Origin: Paenibacillus_AR mesotrionivorans
Lineage (GTDB): Bacteria > Bacillota > Bacilli > Paenibacillales > NBRC-103111
Assembly: GCF_046098205.1 (NCBI RefSeq)
Contig: NZ_JBJURJ010000001.1
Location: forward strand, 1 to 64,000
Direction: 5' to 3'
DNA: 64,000 nt
In this document: positions 8,658 through 15,741 of the stretch, piece after piece
How the letters are laid out: each line of letters opens with the position of its first letter
Numbering within the stretch: position 1 is the stretch's first letter
Translations under genes and position numbers: made by a program
Notes under the pieces: generated by a model
Databases searched by the model: none
Told to the model about the DNA's origin: nothing
What the model saw: the letters and a program-made list of their open reading frames with translations, nothing else

Positions 8658-8673
8658 CGTGAATTTGTTCACA
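8658..8673. promoter_or_regulatory. Fnr/Crp-type palindrome upstream of nirB
   Basis: The sequence CGTGA-ATTTGT-TCACA differs from the Gram-positive Fnr consensus TGTGA-N6-TCACA at one base. Its centre is about 62 bases upstream of the nirB ATG. No good -10 lies at the distance expected for a class II activator, so the role (activation by oxygen limitation or otherwise) is inferred only from the match and the target gene. Confidence 0.5.
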
Positions 8674-8732
8674 TACCTGCCTGCAAGCTTCTTTGGATCA
8701 TCTATTGGTTAATCAGATTATAATAAATCCAA

Positions 8733-8763
8733 ATAAAAAAATCGGTAACCGTTGTTACCGATT
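8733..8763 (-). terminator. Hairpin with T-run upstream of nirB: attenuator, terminator or operator
   Basis: Ten-base arms AATCGGTAAC and GTTACCGATT enclose a four-base loop. On the minus strand the hairpin is followed by TTTTTTATTT, a textbook intrinsic terminator. No minus-strand gene lies upstream to need one, because the neighbouring acetyltransferase is on the plus strand. It may therefore attenuate a nirB leader transcript starting near 8800-8900. Alternatively it may be a protein-binding dyad next to a TATAAT hexamer (8722-8717, minus). The rest of the 313-base gap 8604-8916 holds the Fnr-like box and A/T-rich sequence. Confidence 0.6.
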
Positions 8764-8916
8764 TTCCAAGCTATTTGATGAAAATATATTTTGGGGGAAA
8801 TATAATTTTTTAAGAGAACGCACAAATCGGTGAAATCGCCTTTCCCTTCCGAGGAATCTGCCGGTTCTTGTGGTAAAATAGAAGCTGTTAAACACTTCAC
8901 GGAAGGGAACATCCAT

Positions 8917-9483
8917 ATGTCCGTCAAAACCGAAAAACAAAAGATGCTCGCCGGAGAGCTTTATAATGCGGCCGATCCAGTGCTGACCCAGGACAGGCTC
9001 CAAGCACGGAGGCTGACCCGGCTGTTCAACCAGACCCTCGAATCCGAAACCAGACAACGGAAGGCATTGCTCAAGGATCTGCTGGGCTCCACAGGCAGCC
9101 AGATTTATATTGAGCCCGACTTCCGGTGTGATTACGGCTACAATATTCATGTAGGCGAGAATTTCTACGCCAACTTCGATTGTGTGTTCCTGGACGTTTG
9201 CGAAATCCGCATCGGGGACAACTGCCTGCTTGGACCCAGTGTCCATATTTACACCGCGGGCCATCCCCTGCAGGCGGACCTCCGCAATACTGGCGCCGAA
9301 TTCGGCAAACCCGTCGCCATCGGCAGCAATGTTTGGATCGGCGGCCGCGTAGTGATTAACCCCGGCATTACCATCGGCAACAACGTGGTGATTGCCTCCG
9401 GTTCGGTGGTTACCAAGGATGTCCCGGACAACGTCGTGATCGGCGGCAATCCGGCGAGGGTGATCAAACAAGTAGACGAATAA
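8917..9483 (+). CDS. Maltose O-acetyltransferase-type hexapeptide acyltransferase
   Basis: A 188-residue acetyl-CoA-dependent sugar O-acetyltransferase of the Maa/LacA group. The N-terminal cap (EKQKMLAGELYNAADPVL) is characteristic. The left-handed beta-helix follows, with FRCDYGYNIHVGENFYANF, the catalytic histidine in VHIYTAGHPL, and repeated hexapeptides (GSNVWIGGRVVINPGITIG, NNVVIASGSVVTKDVP) ending in GNPARVIKQ. The length is normal for the family. The ATG at 8917 follows GGAAGGGAA; an upstream in-frame ATG at 8830 would add sequence not found in the family. The gene is divergent from nirB and ends at its own terminator, so it is a single-gene unit. Confidence 0.9.
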   Translation: MSVKTEKQKMLAGELYNAADPVLTQDRLQARRLTRLFNQTLESETRQRKALLKDLLGSTGSQIYIEPDFRCDYGYNIHVGENFYANFDCVFLDVCEIRIGDNCLLGPSVHIYTAGHPLQADLRNTGAEFGKPVAIGSNVWIGGRVVINPGITIGNNVVIASGSVVTKDVPDNVVIGGNPARVIKQVDE

Positions 9484-9510
9484 GGTCCCGTTGACCTGCC
9501 ACCAACACAG

Positions 9511-9545
9511 AAGAGCCCCGAGGGATTCCCCGAGGCTCTTTTTGG
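9511..9545 (+). terminator. Terminator after the acetyltransferase gene
   Basis: Arms AAGAGCC and GGCTCTT with an inner GGG/CCC pairing are followed by five T residues on the plus strand. Confidence 0.85.
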
Positions 9546-9559
9546 CTTTGTGCCGCCGC

Positions 9560-9979
9560 TTACAGATGCTTCTTGATTTCGCTGATCAGGCCGGCATATT
9601 CTTCATCCGACAGATAGGTTTGAGCCGGATTCATGACAAAGGTAGTCCCCCACTGCTCGCCGCCCTCATACTTGGGGACGATGTGGAAGTGGACATGGGG
9701 CATGGTGTCGCCATAGGCGCCATAATTCACCTTGCCGGGATTGAAGGCTTGCTGCACCGCGTTTGCGGCTTTGGCCACATCGGCTACCAGGCTATTGCGG
9801 GTATCCTCCGGCAGCTCGAAGATTTCACGGGCGTGACCGTTCAAGGCCACCAGTACACGGCCGCGGTAGGTTTGCTCGCGGAACAGGTACAGTGTGGAAA
9901 CAGACAGCTGTCCGATTTCGATCATCAGCTTGTCCAGGCGTTCGTCATGGTTGCAATACATACATTCGGGATGGGACAT
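9560..9979 (-). CDS. HIT-family nucleotide hydrolase/transferase
   Basis: A 139-residue protein of the histidine triad superfamily, which cleaves nucleotide-phosphoryl bonds such as AMP-lysine or Ap4A. The triad HVHFHIVP is at about residues 94-101, and PGKVNYGAYGDTMP precedes it as in bacterial HIT proteins. An N-terminal CMYCNHDE supplies a Cys-x2-Cys pair of the type that binds zinc in HIT proteins. The ATG at 9979 follows AAGGAGGAA by nine bases; a longer frame to 10051 exists but lacks a ribosome site. The gene stands alone. Confidence 0.87.
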   Translation of the reverse strand: MSHPECMYCNHDERLDKLMIEIGQLSVSTLYLFREQTYRGRVLVALNGHAREIFELPEDTRNSLVADVAKAANAVQQAFNPGKVNYGAYGDTMPHVHFHIVPKYEGGEQWGTTFVMNPAQTYLSDEEYAGLISEIKKHL

Positions 9980-10120
9980 AGTAGGTATTTCCTCCTTAGC
10001 ACACGTTTGCAATGCTCCTTCAATATTACCGCTGCACCTTACAGATGTCATGATTCAATTGGTACGAATTTGTTACAAGTTTAGACGATGGACAGGATCC
10101 TGACTAGCCAGATTCAGACT

Positions 10121-10253
10121 AACGGCGGCCAGAGACGCTATTTCCGGAAAAACTCGGGGTAAGACGGTTCATTTGCCCGACTAAGAGCACCTGCTTCCGT
10201 TAGAAATCCGGCATCCTGATTTGGGTCGGAATAGAGGCTCCTGCATCCGTTAG
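10121..10253. repeat. 50-bp-phased TAACGGA repeat cluster B
   Basis: This lies in the ~300-base gap between the HIT and GNAT genes. One forward unit (CTAACGGCGGCCAG, then GCTATTT) is at 10120. Two inverted units end CTTCCGTTAG (CCG at 10197) and CATCCGTTAG (CCG at 10247), exactly 50 bases apart. The inverted units, read on the minus strand, run TAACGGAAGCAGG and TAACGGATGCAGG with CTCTTAG or CTCTATT following. The rest of the gap (9980-10116) shows no feature beyond the HIT promoter region. Confidence 0.7.
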
Positions 10254-10276
10254 AGTCCCCGCCCCCCGTGAACCTG

Positions 10277-10831
10277 CTAAACCTGTTTCACCATCCGGTC
10301 ATACCGGTGCCCGGCGACCATAAGGGCGTCCTGCGGTGCATATCCTAAACGCTCATATAGTTTCCGCGCGCCTCCATTATGCTCCTCCACCAGAAGGCTG
10401 AGCTTTCCCCATCCCGCCTGTGCGGCCAATCTGCCGAATTCCTCCAGCAGCAGCGTTCCCAGACCCTGCCCACGGAAATCCGGATGGACCGCCAGACTGT
10501 CCAGGTAATACTCGTCCGATCCGGCTTCGCAGACGATGGCTGCAGCCGATTTGCCGCTGGCCTCCAGCCTGGCCTTCAGCGGCCTGTCCAGCACCTCCGC
10601 TCTGCTGCCATGGTAAGCCAGCATAAAAGCAGCCACCCGCCCCTCTTTCTCCAGCACGGTAACATTCTCATAACTAAGCCGGTTCCCTTCACGGCAGTAG
10701 AATTCCTCCAACACTGCCATGGCTTCCCCCGGGCTCTCCTCGCCCGTCAGACTGTAGGCGATGTCGCCGATAGCGTCCATCATCAGGGGCAGAACTCCGG
10801 CGGCATCCTCTTTTCTCGCATTGCGCAGCAC
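10277..10831 (-). CDS. GNAT-family N-acetyltransferase
   Basis: A 184-residue acetyl-CoA-dependent acetyltransferase fold. The start VLRNARKEDAAGVLPLM is the usual GNAT opening. The acetyl-CoA pyrophosphate-binding motif A is DSLAVHPDFRGQGLGTLLLE, and the C-terminal LLVEEHNGGARKLYERLGY is motif B. A Tyr-rich YYLDSLAVHP strand is as in protein and aminoglycoside acetyltransferases, but the substrate is unknown. The GTG at 10831 is preferred because AAAGGAG lies nine bases before it; ATGs at 10870-10897 have no clear site, so the start is uncertain by up to 22 codons. It is divergent from the small 80-residue gene. Confidence 0.78.
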   Translation of the reverse strand: MLRNARKEDAAGVLPLMMDAIGDIAYSLTGEESPGEAMAVLEEFYCREGNRLSYENVTVLEKEGRVAAFMLAYHGSRAEVLDRPLKARLEASGKSAAAIVCEAGSDEYYLDSLAVHPDFRGQGLGTLLLEEFGRLAAQAGWGKLSLLVEEHNGGARKLYERLGYAPQDALMVAGHRYDRMVKQV

Positions 10832-10909
10832 GATTCTCCGCTCCTTTTTCCCATTCTTGTCCAATTCCATCATGACATGACGGCAGCTGGAACGCAAATC
10901 CGGGTCACC

Positions 10910-10938
10910 TTGAGGCTACCGCCTGCATAGGCTATAGT
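10910..10938 (+). promoter_or_regulatory. SigA-type promoter of the 80-residue gene
   Basis: TTGAGG (10910-10915) and TATAGT (10933-10938) are separated by 17 bases, upstream of a hairpin leader and the small gene at 10998. Confidence 0.55.
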
Positions 10939-10942
10939 GCCA

Positions 10943-10966
10943 TTGCCGTCAGCCCTGACGGGGCAA
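10943..10966 (+). promoter_or_regulatory. Leader hairpin before the 80-residue gene
   Basis: TTGCC-GTCAG pairs with CTGAC-(GG)-GGCAA around a two-base loop, just downstream of the predicted promoter and 32 bases before the start codon. There is no T-run after it, so it is more likely a stability or translation-control element than a terminator. Confidence 0.4.
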
Positions 10967-10997
10967 ACCGGCTATTAATCTAGGGAGGAATCCGTCT

Positions 10998-11240
10998 ATG
11001 CCTTGGCAGATGAAAGCGGCGTCGCTTGTGGGGAGTCCGGTAGGTGTATCCATGCAAAACGGGACCGGAACCAGCGGAATCTTGTGCGGAATTGAAAACG
11101 GAGAGCTGCTGCTGATGGAATATTTGTATCATACCCAGTTTGCCTTAAAGCATTATCCGGTGTTTACCATTGCCGATGTGAATCCGTTCCCCACATGTGT
11201 ACCTGCTCGGTATGAATACAGCTACTACGAGGGAATTTGA
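10998..11240 (+). CDS. Small conserved hypothetical protein
   Basis: An 80-residue protein with a very good ribosome site (GGGAGGAATCCGTCT before ATG), its own promoter and terminator, so it is almost certainly real. The sequence reads as a small beta-rich barrel: GSPVGVSMQNGTGTSGILCG, then IENGELLLMEYLY, and an aromatic C-terminus ending RYEYSYYEGI. The layout of the first half (surface loop Gly-rich, then a strand with acidic residues) resembles Sm/SH3-like small barrels of spore-forming bacteria, but no family can be assigned with confidence. No signal peptide or membrane helix is visible. Confidence 0.75.
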   Translation: MPWQMKAASLVGSPVGVSMQNGTGTSGILCGIENGELLLMEYLYHTQFALKHYPVFTIADVNPFPTCVPARYEYSYYEGI

Positions 11241-11263
11241 CGTTTACTCTAAAGGATTAGCCC

Positions 11264-11303
11264 AAAACGGCAGCTTCCCCAATTGGAGGAGCCGCCGTTT
11301 TTC
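11264..11303. terminator. Bidirectional terminator
   Basis: AAAACGGC and GCCGTTTTT form the outer stem with an inner GCTTCC/GGAGGAGC stem. It lies between the converging 80-residue gene and the 4Fe-4S membrane protein gene and has T-runs on both strands. Confidence 0.8.
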
Positions 11304-12629
11304 TTATACCCGGTGCATCATAGGCAAAGAGAACAAATAGATATTGATAGCAGCCAAAAGCAGCATCAGGGCGTAATAAGGCAGCAGCTTGCGCCAGGAA
11401 GCTCTCCCTCCGATCCGGTAAACCGCATAGACGGAACCGGCCAGGCCCAGCACAACCACCAGATATTGCAGCAGCTGCACAACTCCAGTAGAGGCAAACG
11501 CCAAATCCCCGCTCATGGGATATCCGAACAGACCGGTGGTATTAAACCAGACGGCCTTGCCCTCGGTAAAAGCGTGAAACAGGTTATGGGCAAGGTGACC
11601 TGCCAAATCCAGCGGAATAATGGCATAGCCGAAGCGGATAAAATTTTTCATCACCGCATCCTTCGGTTGGCTGCTCCCTGCGGTAAGCCGCGCCGCCAAC
11701 CATAATAGACCGATGGGTATCAGCATGGAGCAGATAAAGGCCACCGTAAAATTCACATTATAATTGGCAGTGCCGGTTACCTTCCCGATGACGCCGAGGA
11801 TTTGCTGCCAGATCTCCAGCATGGTGATGTTCTGAACGAAAACGATGCCCATGATGACTGCTGCCAGAAAGGCGTGCTCCATTCTAGGCTTCCCAATCCC
11901 CCATAGCTCCGAGGTGGGTTTGCGCAGGAAGATGCGGACGGAATCATTAGGGCAGGATTTGACGCAATTGCCGCACAGGTTGCAGTCGGCGCTGTTGTCC
12001 ATGGTTTTCACAAACTCAAACATAGGACAGCCCTCCGCCTTTTCGTTGCCCCTGTAGCAGGACTGGGTTTTGCAGCCTTTACATATTTCCGGTGTTCCCC
12101 GTAGGGCTAACATACCGGAGCGGGAATAATTGCCGGCCAGCCCGCCCAAAAAGCATAAGGTCTTGCAGAAGGTCCGCCGCTCATAAAAAACCGACGTCCC
12201 CACCACCATAGTGGTCAGCAGCAGAAGCAGATACCCCGAACCCCGGGGTGACTCCACGATCCCCCAGATATGGTCGGACCATGTGATCAGAATAAAGAAA
12301 AAGTCGATGAACCAGATACCGTATTTCTTTAAAAAACGGGGCATGGGCCGTTCTGCGCCAACCGCCTTACGAACCAGGTCACTAAGCTTGCCGAAGGGGC
12401 AAACAGCGCACCAGAACCTTCCCAGAACCAGGAACAATACGGGAATGGCCGGCCACCACAGCACCCAGGTCATAGAGGTGCCGAAGTTGCGGCTGGGGTT
12501 AACAGTTCCCGCCACTAGCTCCACCACAATCACGGCAAACACCAGCATGGCTGCCCATTGGAACAAACCGGGATACCACCGGCTCTGGATGAATCGCTTC
12601 AGGGATGAAAATTGCAGCAGATTATTCAT
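11304..12629 (-). CDS. Polytopic 4Fe-4S membrane protein, NapH/NosR-C-terminal type
   Basis: A 441-residue membrane protein with about eight hydrophobic segments (starting near residues 22, 55, 108, 130, 258, 300, 375 and 415). Two CxxxCP-type motifs face one side: RFWCAVCPFGKLSD near residue 72 and RRTFCKTLCFLGG near residue 152. These are the signature of NapH, NosR and related quinol-to-ferredoxin-type electron conduits. Between membrane blocks is a cysteine-rich region (ICKGCKTQSCYRGN, then CNLCGNCVKSCPND) able to hold one or two [4Fe-4S] clusters. It overlaps by eight bases the end of an upstream gene for a histidine-rich membrane protein, so the two are coupled. The electron acceptor is unknown; reductive metal handling at the membrane is one inference from the partner. 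Confidence 0.85.
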   Translation of the reverse strand: MNNLLQFSSLKRFIQSRWYPGLFQWAAMLVFAVIVVELVAGTVNPSRNFGTSMTWVLWWPAIPVLFLVLGRFWCAVCPFGKLSDLVRKAVGAERPMPRFLKKYGIWFIDFFFILITWSDHIWGIVESPRGSGYLLLLLTTMVVGTSVFYERRTFCKTLCFLGGLAGNYSRSGMLALRGTPEICKGCKTQSCYRGNEKAEGCPMFEFVKTMDNSADCNLCGNCVKSCPNDSVRIFLRKPTSELWGIGKPRMEHAFLAAVIMGIVFVQNITMLEIWQQILGVIGKVTGTANYNVNFTVAFICSMLIPIGLLWLAARLTAGSSQPKDAVMKNFIRFGYAIIPLDLAGHLAHNLFHAFTEGKAVWFNTTGLFGYPMSGDLAFASTGVVQLLQYLVVVLGLAGSVYAVYRIGGRASWRKLLPYYALMLLLAAINIYLFSLPMMHRV

Positions 12630-13008
12630 GTTGCTGCCCCTCCATCCGCTCCGGTTTGGGCCCGAATTTGTTCCAGGCGCCGATAATGAAAAAAGCGCCG
12701 TTCAACGCGGCGAAGCTGCCCAGCACCCGTACATTGGCGGGGGTCTCCACAAGATCCGCTTCGTTGCCGTGGCTATGGCTCCCTGATGCGGAGGTTTCAT
12801 TGTGTTCCGAAGCGGAGTCATCTGAAGACTTGGCTTTCATGTGGCTTCCGTGGGAATCCGTATCATGCCCCATATCATGGCTCTCTCCGCCTTGCCCGCT
12901 GCCGTGCTCTGTGTGGTCTACGACACCCGACGTCCCGTCAGCCAACGCAGCTCCGGCCATAAGCAGCATACCTGCAATGGTCATAATCACAGTTTTTTTC
13001 ATCAACAT
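12622..13008 (-). CDS. Histidine-rich exported membrane protein, putative metal binding
   Basis: A 128-residue protein. Residues 1-23 form a signal peptide (MKKTVIMTIAGMLLMAGAALA). Residues ~30-85 are a low-complexity exported region with many His plus Asp, Glu, Ser and Gly (DHTEHG, SHDMGHDTDSHGSHM, SGSHSHGNEAD), suited to binding Cu, Zn or Ni. Residues ~95-113 (VLGSFAALNGAFFIIGAW) are a second membrane helix, leaving a short tail. The ATG at 13008 follows GGGAGG by seven bases. It is translationally coupled to the NapH/NosR-like iron-sulfur protein, suggesting a two-component metal-reduction or electron-delivery unit. No exact family is recognised. Confidence 0.72.
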   Translation of the reverse strand: MLMKKTVIMTIAGMLLMAGAALADGTSGVVDHTEHGSGQGGESHDMGHDTDSHGSHMKAKSSDDSASEHNETSASGSHSHGNEADLVETPANVRVLGSFAALNGAFFIIGAWNKFGPKPERMEGQQHE

Positions 13009-13046
13009 AACATGTCCTCCCGTACCATGCGCATTCGTCCTTGCCG

Positions 13047-13062
13047 GTGTGTTACATCACAC
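13047..13062. promoter_or_regulatory. GTGTG-N6-CACAC palindrome upstream of the His-rich gene
   Basis: A perfect dyad GTGTG-TTACAT-CACAC sits about 46 bases upstream of the His-rich gene start, in a 124-base gap after the histidine kinase gene. It resembles a Crp/Fnr box but the TGTG and CACA halves are two bases closer than in that family, so the binding protein is unknown. Confidence 0.4.
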
Positions 13063-13132
13063 GTTTACCCAAGCAGGACTGGCTTAATTGTACGGGCAAA
13101 TTATGTAGAAACCATGTGCCTACAGTTGAAAT

Positions 13133-14527
13133 TCAGGTATCGGCGGCAGGCAGCCGGAGAGTAAACCGGGTCCCGGTTCCAGGTCTGCTCCAAACCAGCA
13201 GTTCTCCGCCGTGAAGCTCCGCCAGCTTGCGGGCAATCGCCAGTCCAAGGCCGGTACCGCCGTATTCCCTGGAGCGGGATTTCTCCACACGGTAGAAGCG
13301 TTCGAAAATATAGGGCAGCTCATCCCCGGGAATTCCGATTCCCGTATCCTGGACTGCAATTTCCACAAAGCCGTTCACAGGGACAACACTTACCTTGATC
13401 TCCCCGGCCTCCGTATACCGGATGGCATTGTCTAGCAGATTCGTCATTACCTGCTCCAGCCGCAAGCTGTCACCTTGTACATCCGGGAGGGGGCTATTCA
13501 TCTCCTGCACCAGGAGAAGCTGCTTCCCTCTGGCCTTTAACTGGGCTTTTTGCACACAGTCACTAACCAAGCCAGCGATGTCCAGCCGCTCCGGTGTAAG
13601 ATCAATTTTACCCTCCTCCATCTTGGACAGCTCGAACAGATCATGGATCATCACATTCAACTTACGGGCCTCCTGCTGGATAATCCCGAGAAACTGCTGC
13701 CTCTCCTCCTCCGTTTCATACAGCCCCTCGCGGACCACATTGGCATAACCCTCCATATAGGTAATGGGGGTTCTCAGCTCATGAGAGATGTTGGCAAAGA
13801 ACTCCTGACGGGTATCGCGGATATGCTGCAAATCCCGGGCCAGATCATTAATGGCTTCGGCCAAGGCACCGATTTCATCCCGGGAGCCTACCGTCAGCCT
13901 TTCCTCCAGATTCCCACGGGCAATCGAGCGCGCCGCTTTTTCCATCCGCACCAAAGGCCGGGACATAATCTGGGAAACAACGTAGCTGAAGGCGATGGCA
14001 AGGACAAAGGCAACGGCAGCGGAAACAGCGATCAGAAATCGCACCTGTCCCAATGACTCATCCATTGTCCGCATAGACGACAGCACAAACAGCGCCGCTC
14101 CGGCATGCTCCCCTTCTCTAATCGGATAAACCGAAACAAAATACCGTTCTCCCCAGGAATCTGTGTATTCCGAAGCGGAGGATTGCCCTTGCTGGAGAGC
14201 CTGCAAGGCTTGCGGCTTAATAAATCCGGTGTCGGCGATTTTCAGCTTACCCAGCTCCGCTGTACGTTTACCCTCCATATCCGTCATGGAAATGGACACA
14301 TTGGAAAATTCGGCAAACATGTGGATCAGCTCGTCCGTCCCGCTTTCATGGGATTGGGCCATGGACGCAAAATGGCGGGCCAGCTCATCAACATCCCCGC
14401 TCATCCGGTTATGGTAAAAATTCGTGAAAACCCGGTCGATGACCAAACCCAGAACGAGGATCACCAGCAACAGCAAGGCTGCAATAACCGCGCCAAGCTT
14501 CAGCCCGATGCGGTTAATGCTTTTCAT
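13133..14527 (-). CDS. Sensor histidine kinase with extracytoplasmic sensor domain and HAMP
   Basis: A 464-residue membrane kinase. Helix 1 is at about residues 7-29 (LGAVIAALLLLVILVLGLV), an external domain of ~125 residues follows, and helix 2 is at about 155-178. A HAMP domain (MSRPLVRMEKAARSIARGN) leads to the HisKA H-box FFANISHELRTPITYMEGY, with the phospho-accepting His in SHELRTP. ATPase boxes are NLLDNAIRYT (N), VQDTGIGIPGDE (G1), IFERFYRVEKSRS (F) and GGTGLGLAIARKL (G2). The start at 14527 follows CGGAGG. Its first 14 bases overlap the partner response regulator gene, so they form one operon. The signal sensed is not evident; ResE and PhoR are related in architecture. Confidence 0.92.
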   Translation of the reverse strand: MKSINRIGLKLGAVIAALLLLVILVLGLVIDRVFTNFYHNRMSGDVDELARHFASMAQSHESGTDELIHMFAEFSNVSISMTDMEGKRTAELGKLKIADTGFIKPQALQALQQGQSSASEYTDSWGERYFVSVYPIREGEHAGAALFVLSSMRTMDESLGQVRFLIAVSAAVAFVLAIAFSYVVSQIMSRPLVRMEKAARSIARGNLEERLTVGSRDEIGALAEAINDLARDLQHIRDTRQEFFANISHELRTPITYMEGYANVVREGLYETEEERQQFLGIIQQEARKLNVMIHDLFELSKMEEGKIDLTPERLDIAGLVSDCVQKAQLKARGKQLLLVQEMNSPLPDVQGDSLRLEQVMTNLLDNAIRYTEAGEIKVSVVPVNGFVEIAVQDTGIGIPGDELPYIFERFYRVEKSRSREYGGTGLGLAIARKLAELHGGELLVWSRPGTGTRFTLRLPAADT

Positions 14528-15245
14528 AGGAGCCTCCGGGACCAGGCAGATTAAACTTATAGCCCAACCCCCACACCGTCTGGATAGGGTTATAGGATAA
14601 ACCCGCCTTTTGCGTTTTCTCCCGGATATTCTTGATATGGGTATCCACCACCCTGGTTTCCCCGGAAAAATCGTACCCCCACAACAGCTCCACCAGGGAA
14701 TCCCGGGAATAGGCCCGCCCCGGATTTTTGGCCAAAAGAGCCAGCATGTCAAATTCCTTCGGGGTAAATTCCACCAATGAACCGTGAATGCGGATCTCCC
14801 GGGCCTCCGGATAAACCGCAAGTCCCCCGATATCGACCTGGACAACGGGTTTGGTCGGATTTCCGGATACCGGCTGCTGCCGGGAACGGCGAATCAGCGC
14901 TTCCGCTCGGGCCAGCAGTTCTTCCGGCTCGAAGGGTTTGGTGACATAATCATCCGCCCCCAGCTTGAGGCCGTTGACCTTGTCGCGGGTATCCGAACGT
15001 GCCGTCAGCATCAGGACGGGTGTCACAGAACCCTCCCGGATTTTGGCGCACACCTGCCAACCGTCCATGTCGGGCATCATGATATCCAGCACCACCAGGT
15101 CATAAGCCTCCCGGCCAAGGCACTCAAGCCCCTCCCTGCCCGATGAAGCCTCCGTAACCTGATACCCCTCCTTGCGCAGATAGATTCGCAGCAGATTGCG
15201 CATATTCCATTCGTCATCAATGACCAGCACACGTTTGTCTGTCAT
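14514..15245 (-). CDS. OmpR-family response regulator
   Basis: A 243-residue DNA-binding regulator. The receiver domain has the acidic pocket DDEWN, the phospho-accepting Asp in LVVLDIMMPDMDG (about residue 54), Thr in MLTARSD and Lys in YVTKPFEPEEL. The C-terminal winged helix (LVEFTPKEFDMLALLAKNPG, RVVDTHIKNIREKTQ, VWGLGYKF) is of the OmpR/PhoB type. It is transcribed with the overlapping kinase gene just downstream. Possible targets include the nearby His-rich/iron-sulfur pair, but that is only proximity. Confidence 0.93.
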   Translation of the reverse strand: MTDKRVLVIDDEWNMRNLLRIYLRKEGYQVTEASSGREGLECLGREAYDLVVLDIMMPDMDGWQVCAKIREGSVTPVLMLTARSDTRDKVNGLKLGADDYVTKPFEPEELLARAEALIRRSRQQPVSGNPTKPVVQVDIGGLAVYPEAREIRIHGSLVEFTPKEFDMLALLAKNPGRAYSRDSLVELLWGYDFSGETRVVDTHIKNIREKTQKAGLSYNPIQTVWGLGYKFNLPGPGGSYEKH

Positions 15246-15278
15246 CCGTACACCTGCCTGTTATTTTATGGAAATTCA

Positions 15279-15309
15279 TAAAAAGACCGCCCTTTCGGAC
15301 AGTCTTTTT
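15279..15309 (-). terminator. Terminator after the 87-residue coiled-coil gene
   Basis: On the minus strand AAAAGACTGTCCG and CGGTCTTTTT form a bulged stem around AAAGGG followed by T residues. It lies between the 87-residue gene and the response regulator gene. Confidence 0.75.
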
Positions 15310-15318
15310 GCATGGCGG

Positions 15319-15582
15319 TTATTTATGCTTGCGCCAATCCAGCTTGCTGTTGTTCAGCAGATGCTCGAAGTCATTCTCCAGGCGTTTTTTCTCTGCAGCC
15401 CTGGCCGCTTCCTCCCGCTCCTTCTGCTCCAGCCGGCGTTTTTCTTCCTCCGCCTTCATTTCCTCCGCCTGCGCCTTCAGCTTGCTGAGAGTACCGGCAT
15501 CCAGAAGATCCTTCAGGGTTGCGGGGGCATCGCTGCGTTCATTGGATTTGGCGGCGTTCTGCGCATTTCTTTTTTTCACCAT
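15319..15582 (-). CDS. Small charged coiled-coil protein, YqkE-like
   Basis: An 87-residue, highly charged protein. The N-terminus is basic and Asn/Lys rich (VKKRNAQNAAKSNERSD), followed by TLKDLLDAGTLSKLKAQAEE and a long Lys/Glu/Arg helix (residues ~35-75) ending LENDFEHLLNNSKLDWRKHK. This matches the general look of the small YqkE-type (DUF3886) proteins of Bacilli, whose function is unknown. GAGGTG lies just before the start region. The ATG at 15582 has the better spacing, while an ATG two codons and a GTG three codons upstream are alternatives. Confidence 0.72.
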   Translation of the reverse strand: MVKKRNAQNAAKSNERSDAPATLKDLLDAGTLSKLKAQAEEMKAEEEKRRLEQKEREEAARAAEKKRLENDFEHLLNNSKLDWRKHK

Positions 15583-15686
15583 TGCCATCACCTCGGTTTC
15601 TACCCTATTCCAGCCTATTATAGCAGGTTTCCTGCCTTCAGGACAAAATCACATATAAACACCACAAGAATGCTGCTAGGTTTTTG

Positions 15687-15700
15687 GAGAGCGCTTCACT
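15687..15700. promoter_or_regulatory. Weak cre-like site upstream of the isomerase gene
   Basis: GGAGAGCGCTTCAC matches about ten of fourteen positions of the CcpA operator consensus TGWAARCGYTWNCW, including the central CG. It lies about 45 bases upstream of a sugar-metabolism gene and next to a TATACT hexamer. The match is weak. Confidence 0.3.
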
Positions 15701-15741
15701 ATACTGGAGGGGTAAACGTTAAACTTTAAACATAAGAGCGG

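Noticed and set aside
8755..9471. 238-codon minus-strand frame over the acetyltransferase gene
   Set aside because: The plus-strand frame carries the hexapeptide repeats and a good ribosome site; the antisense frame is a mirror of the repeated hexapeptide coding pattern.
10277..10897. ATG start of the GNAT gene at 10897
   Set aside because: The first ~22 residues are not GNAT-like and no ribosome site precedes this ATG, while a GTG at 10831 has a well-placed site.
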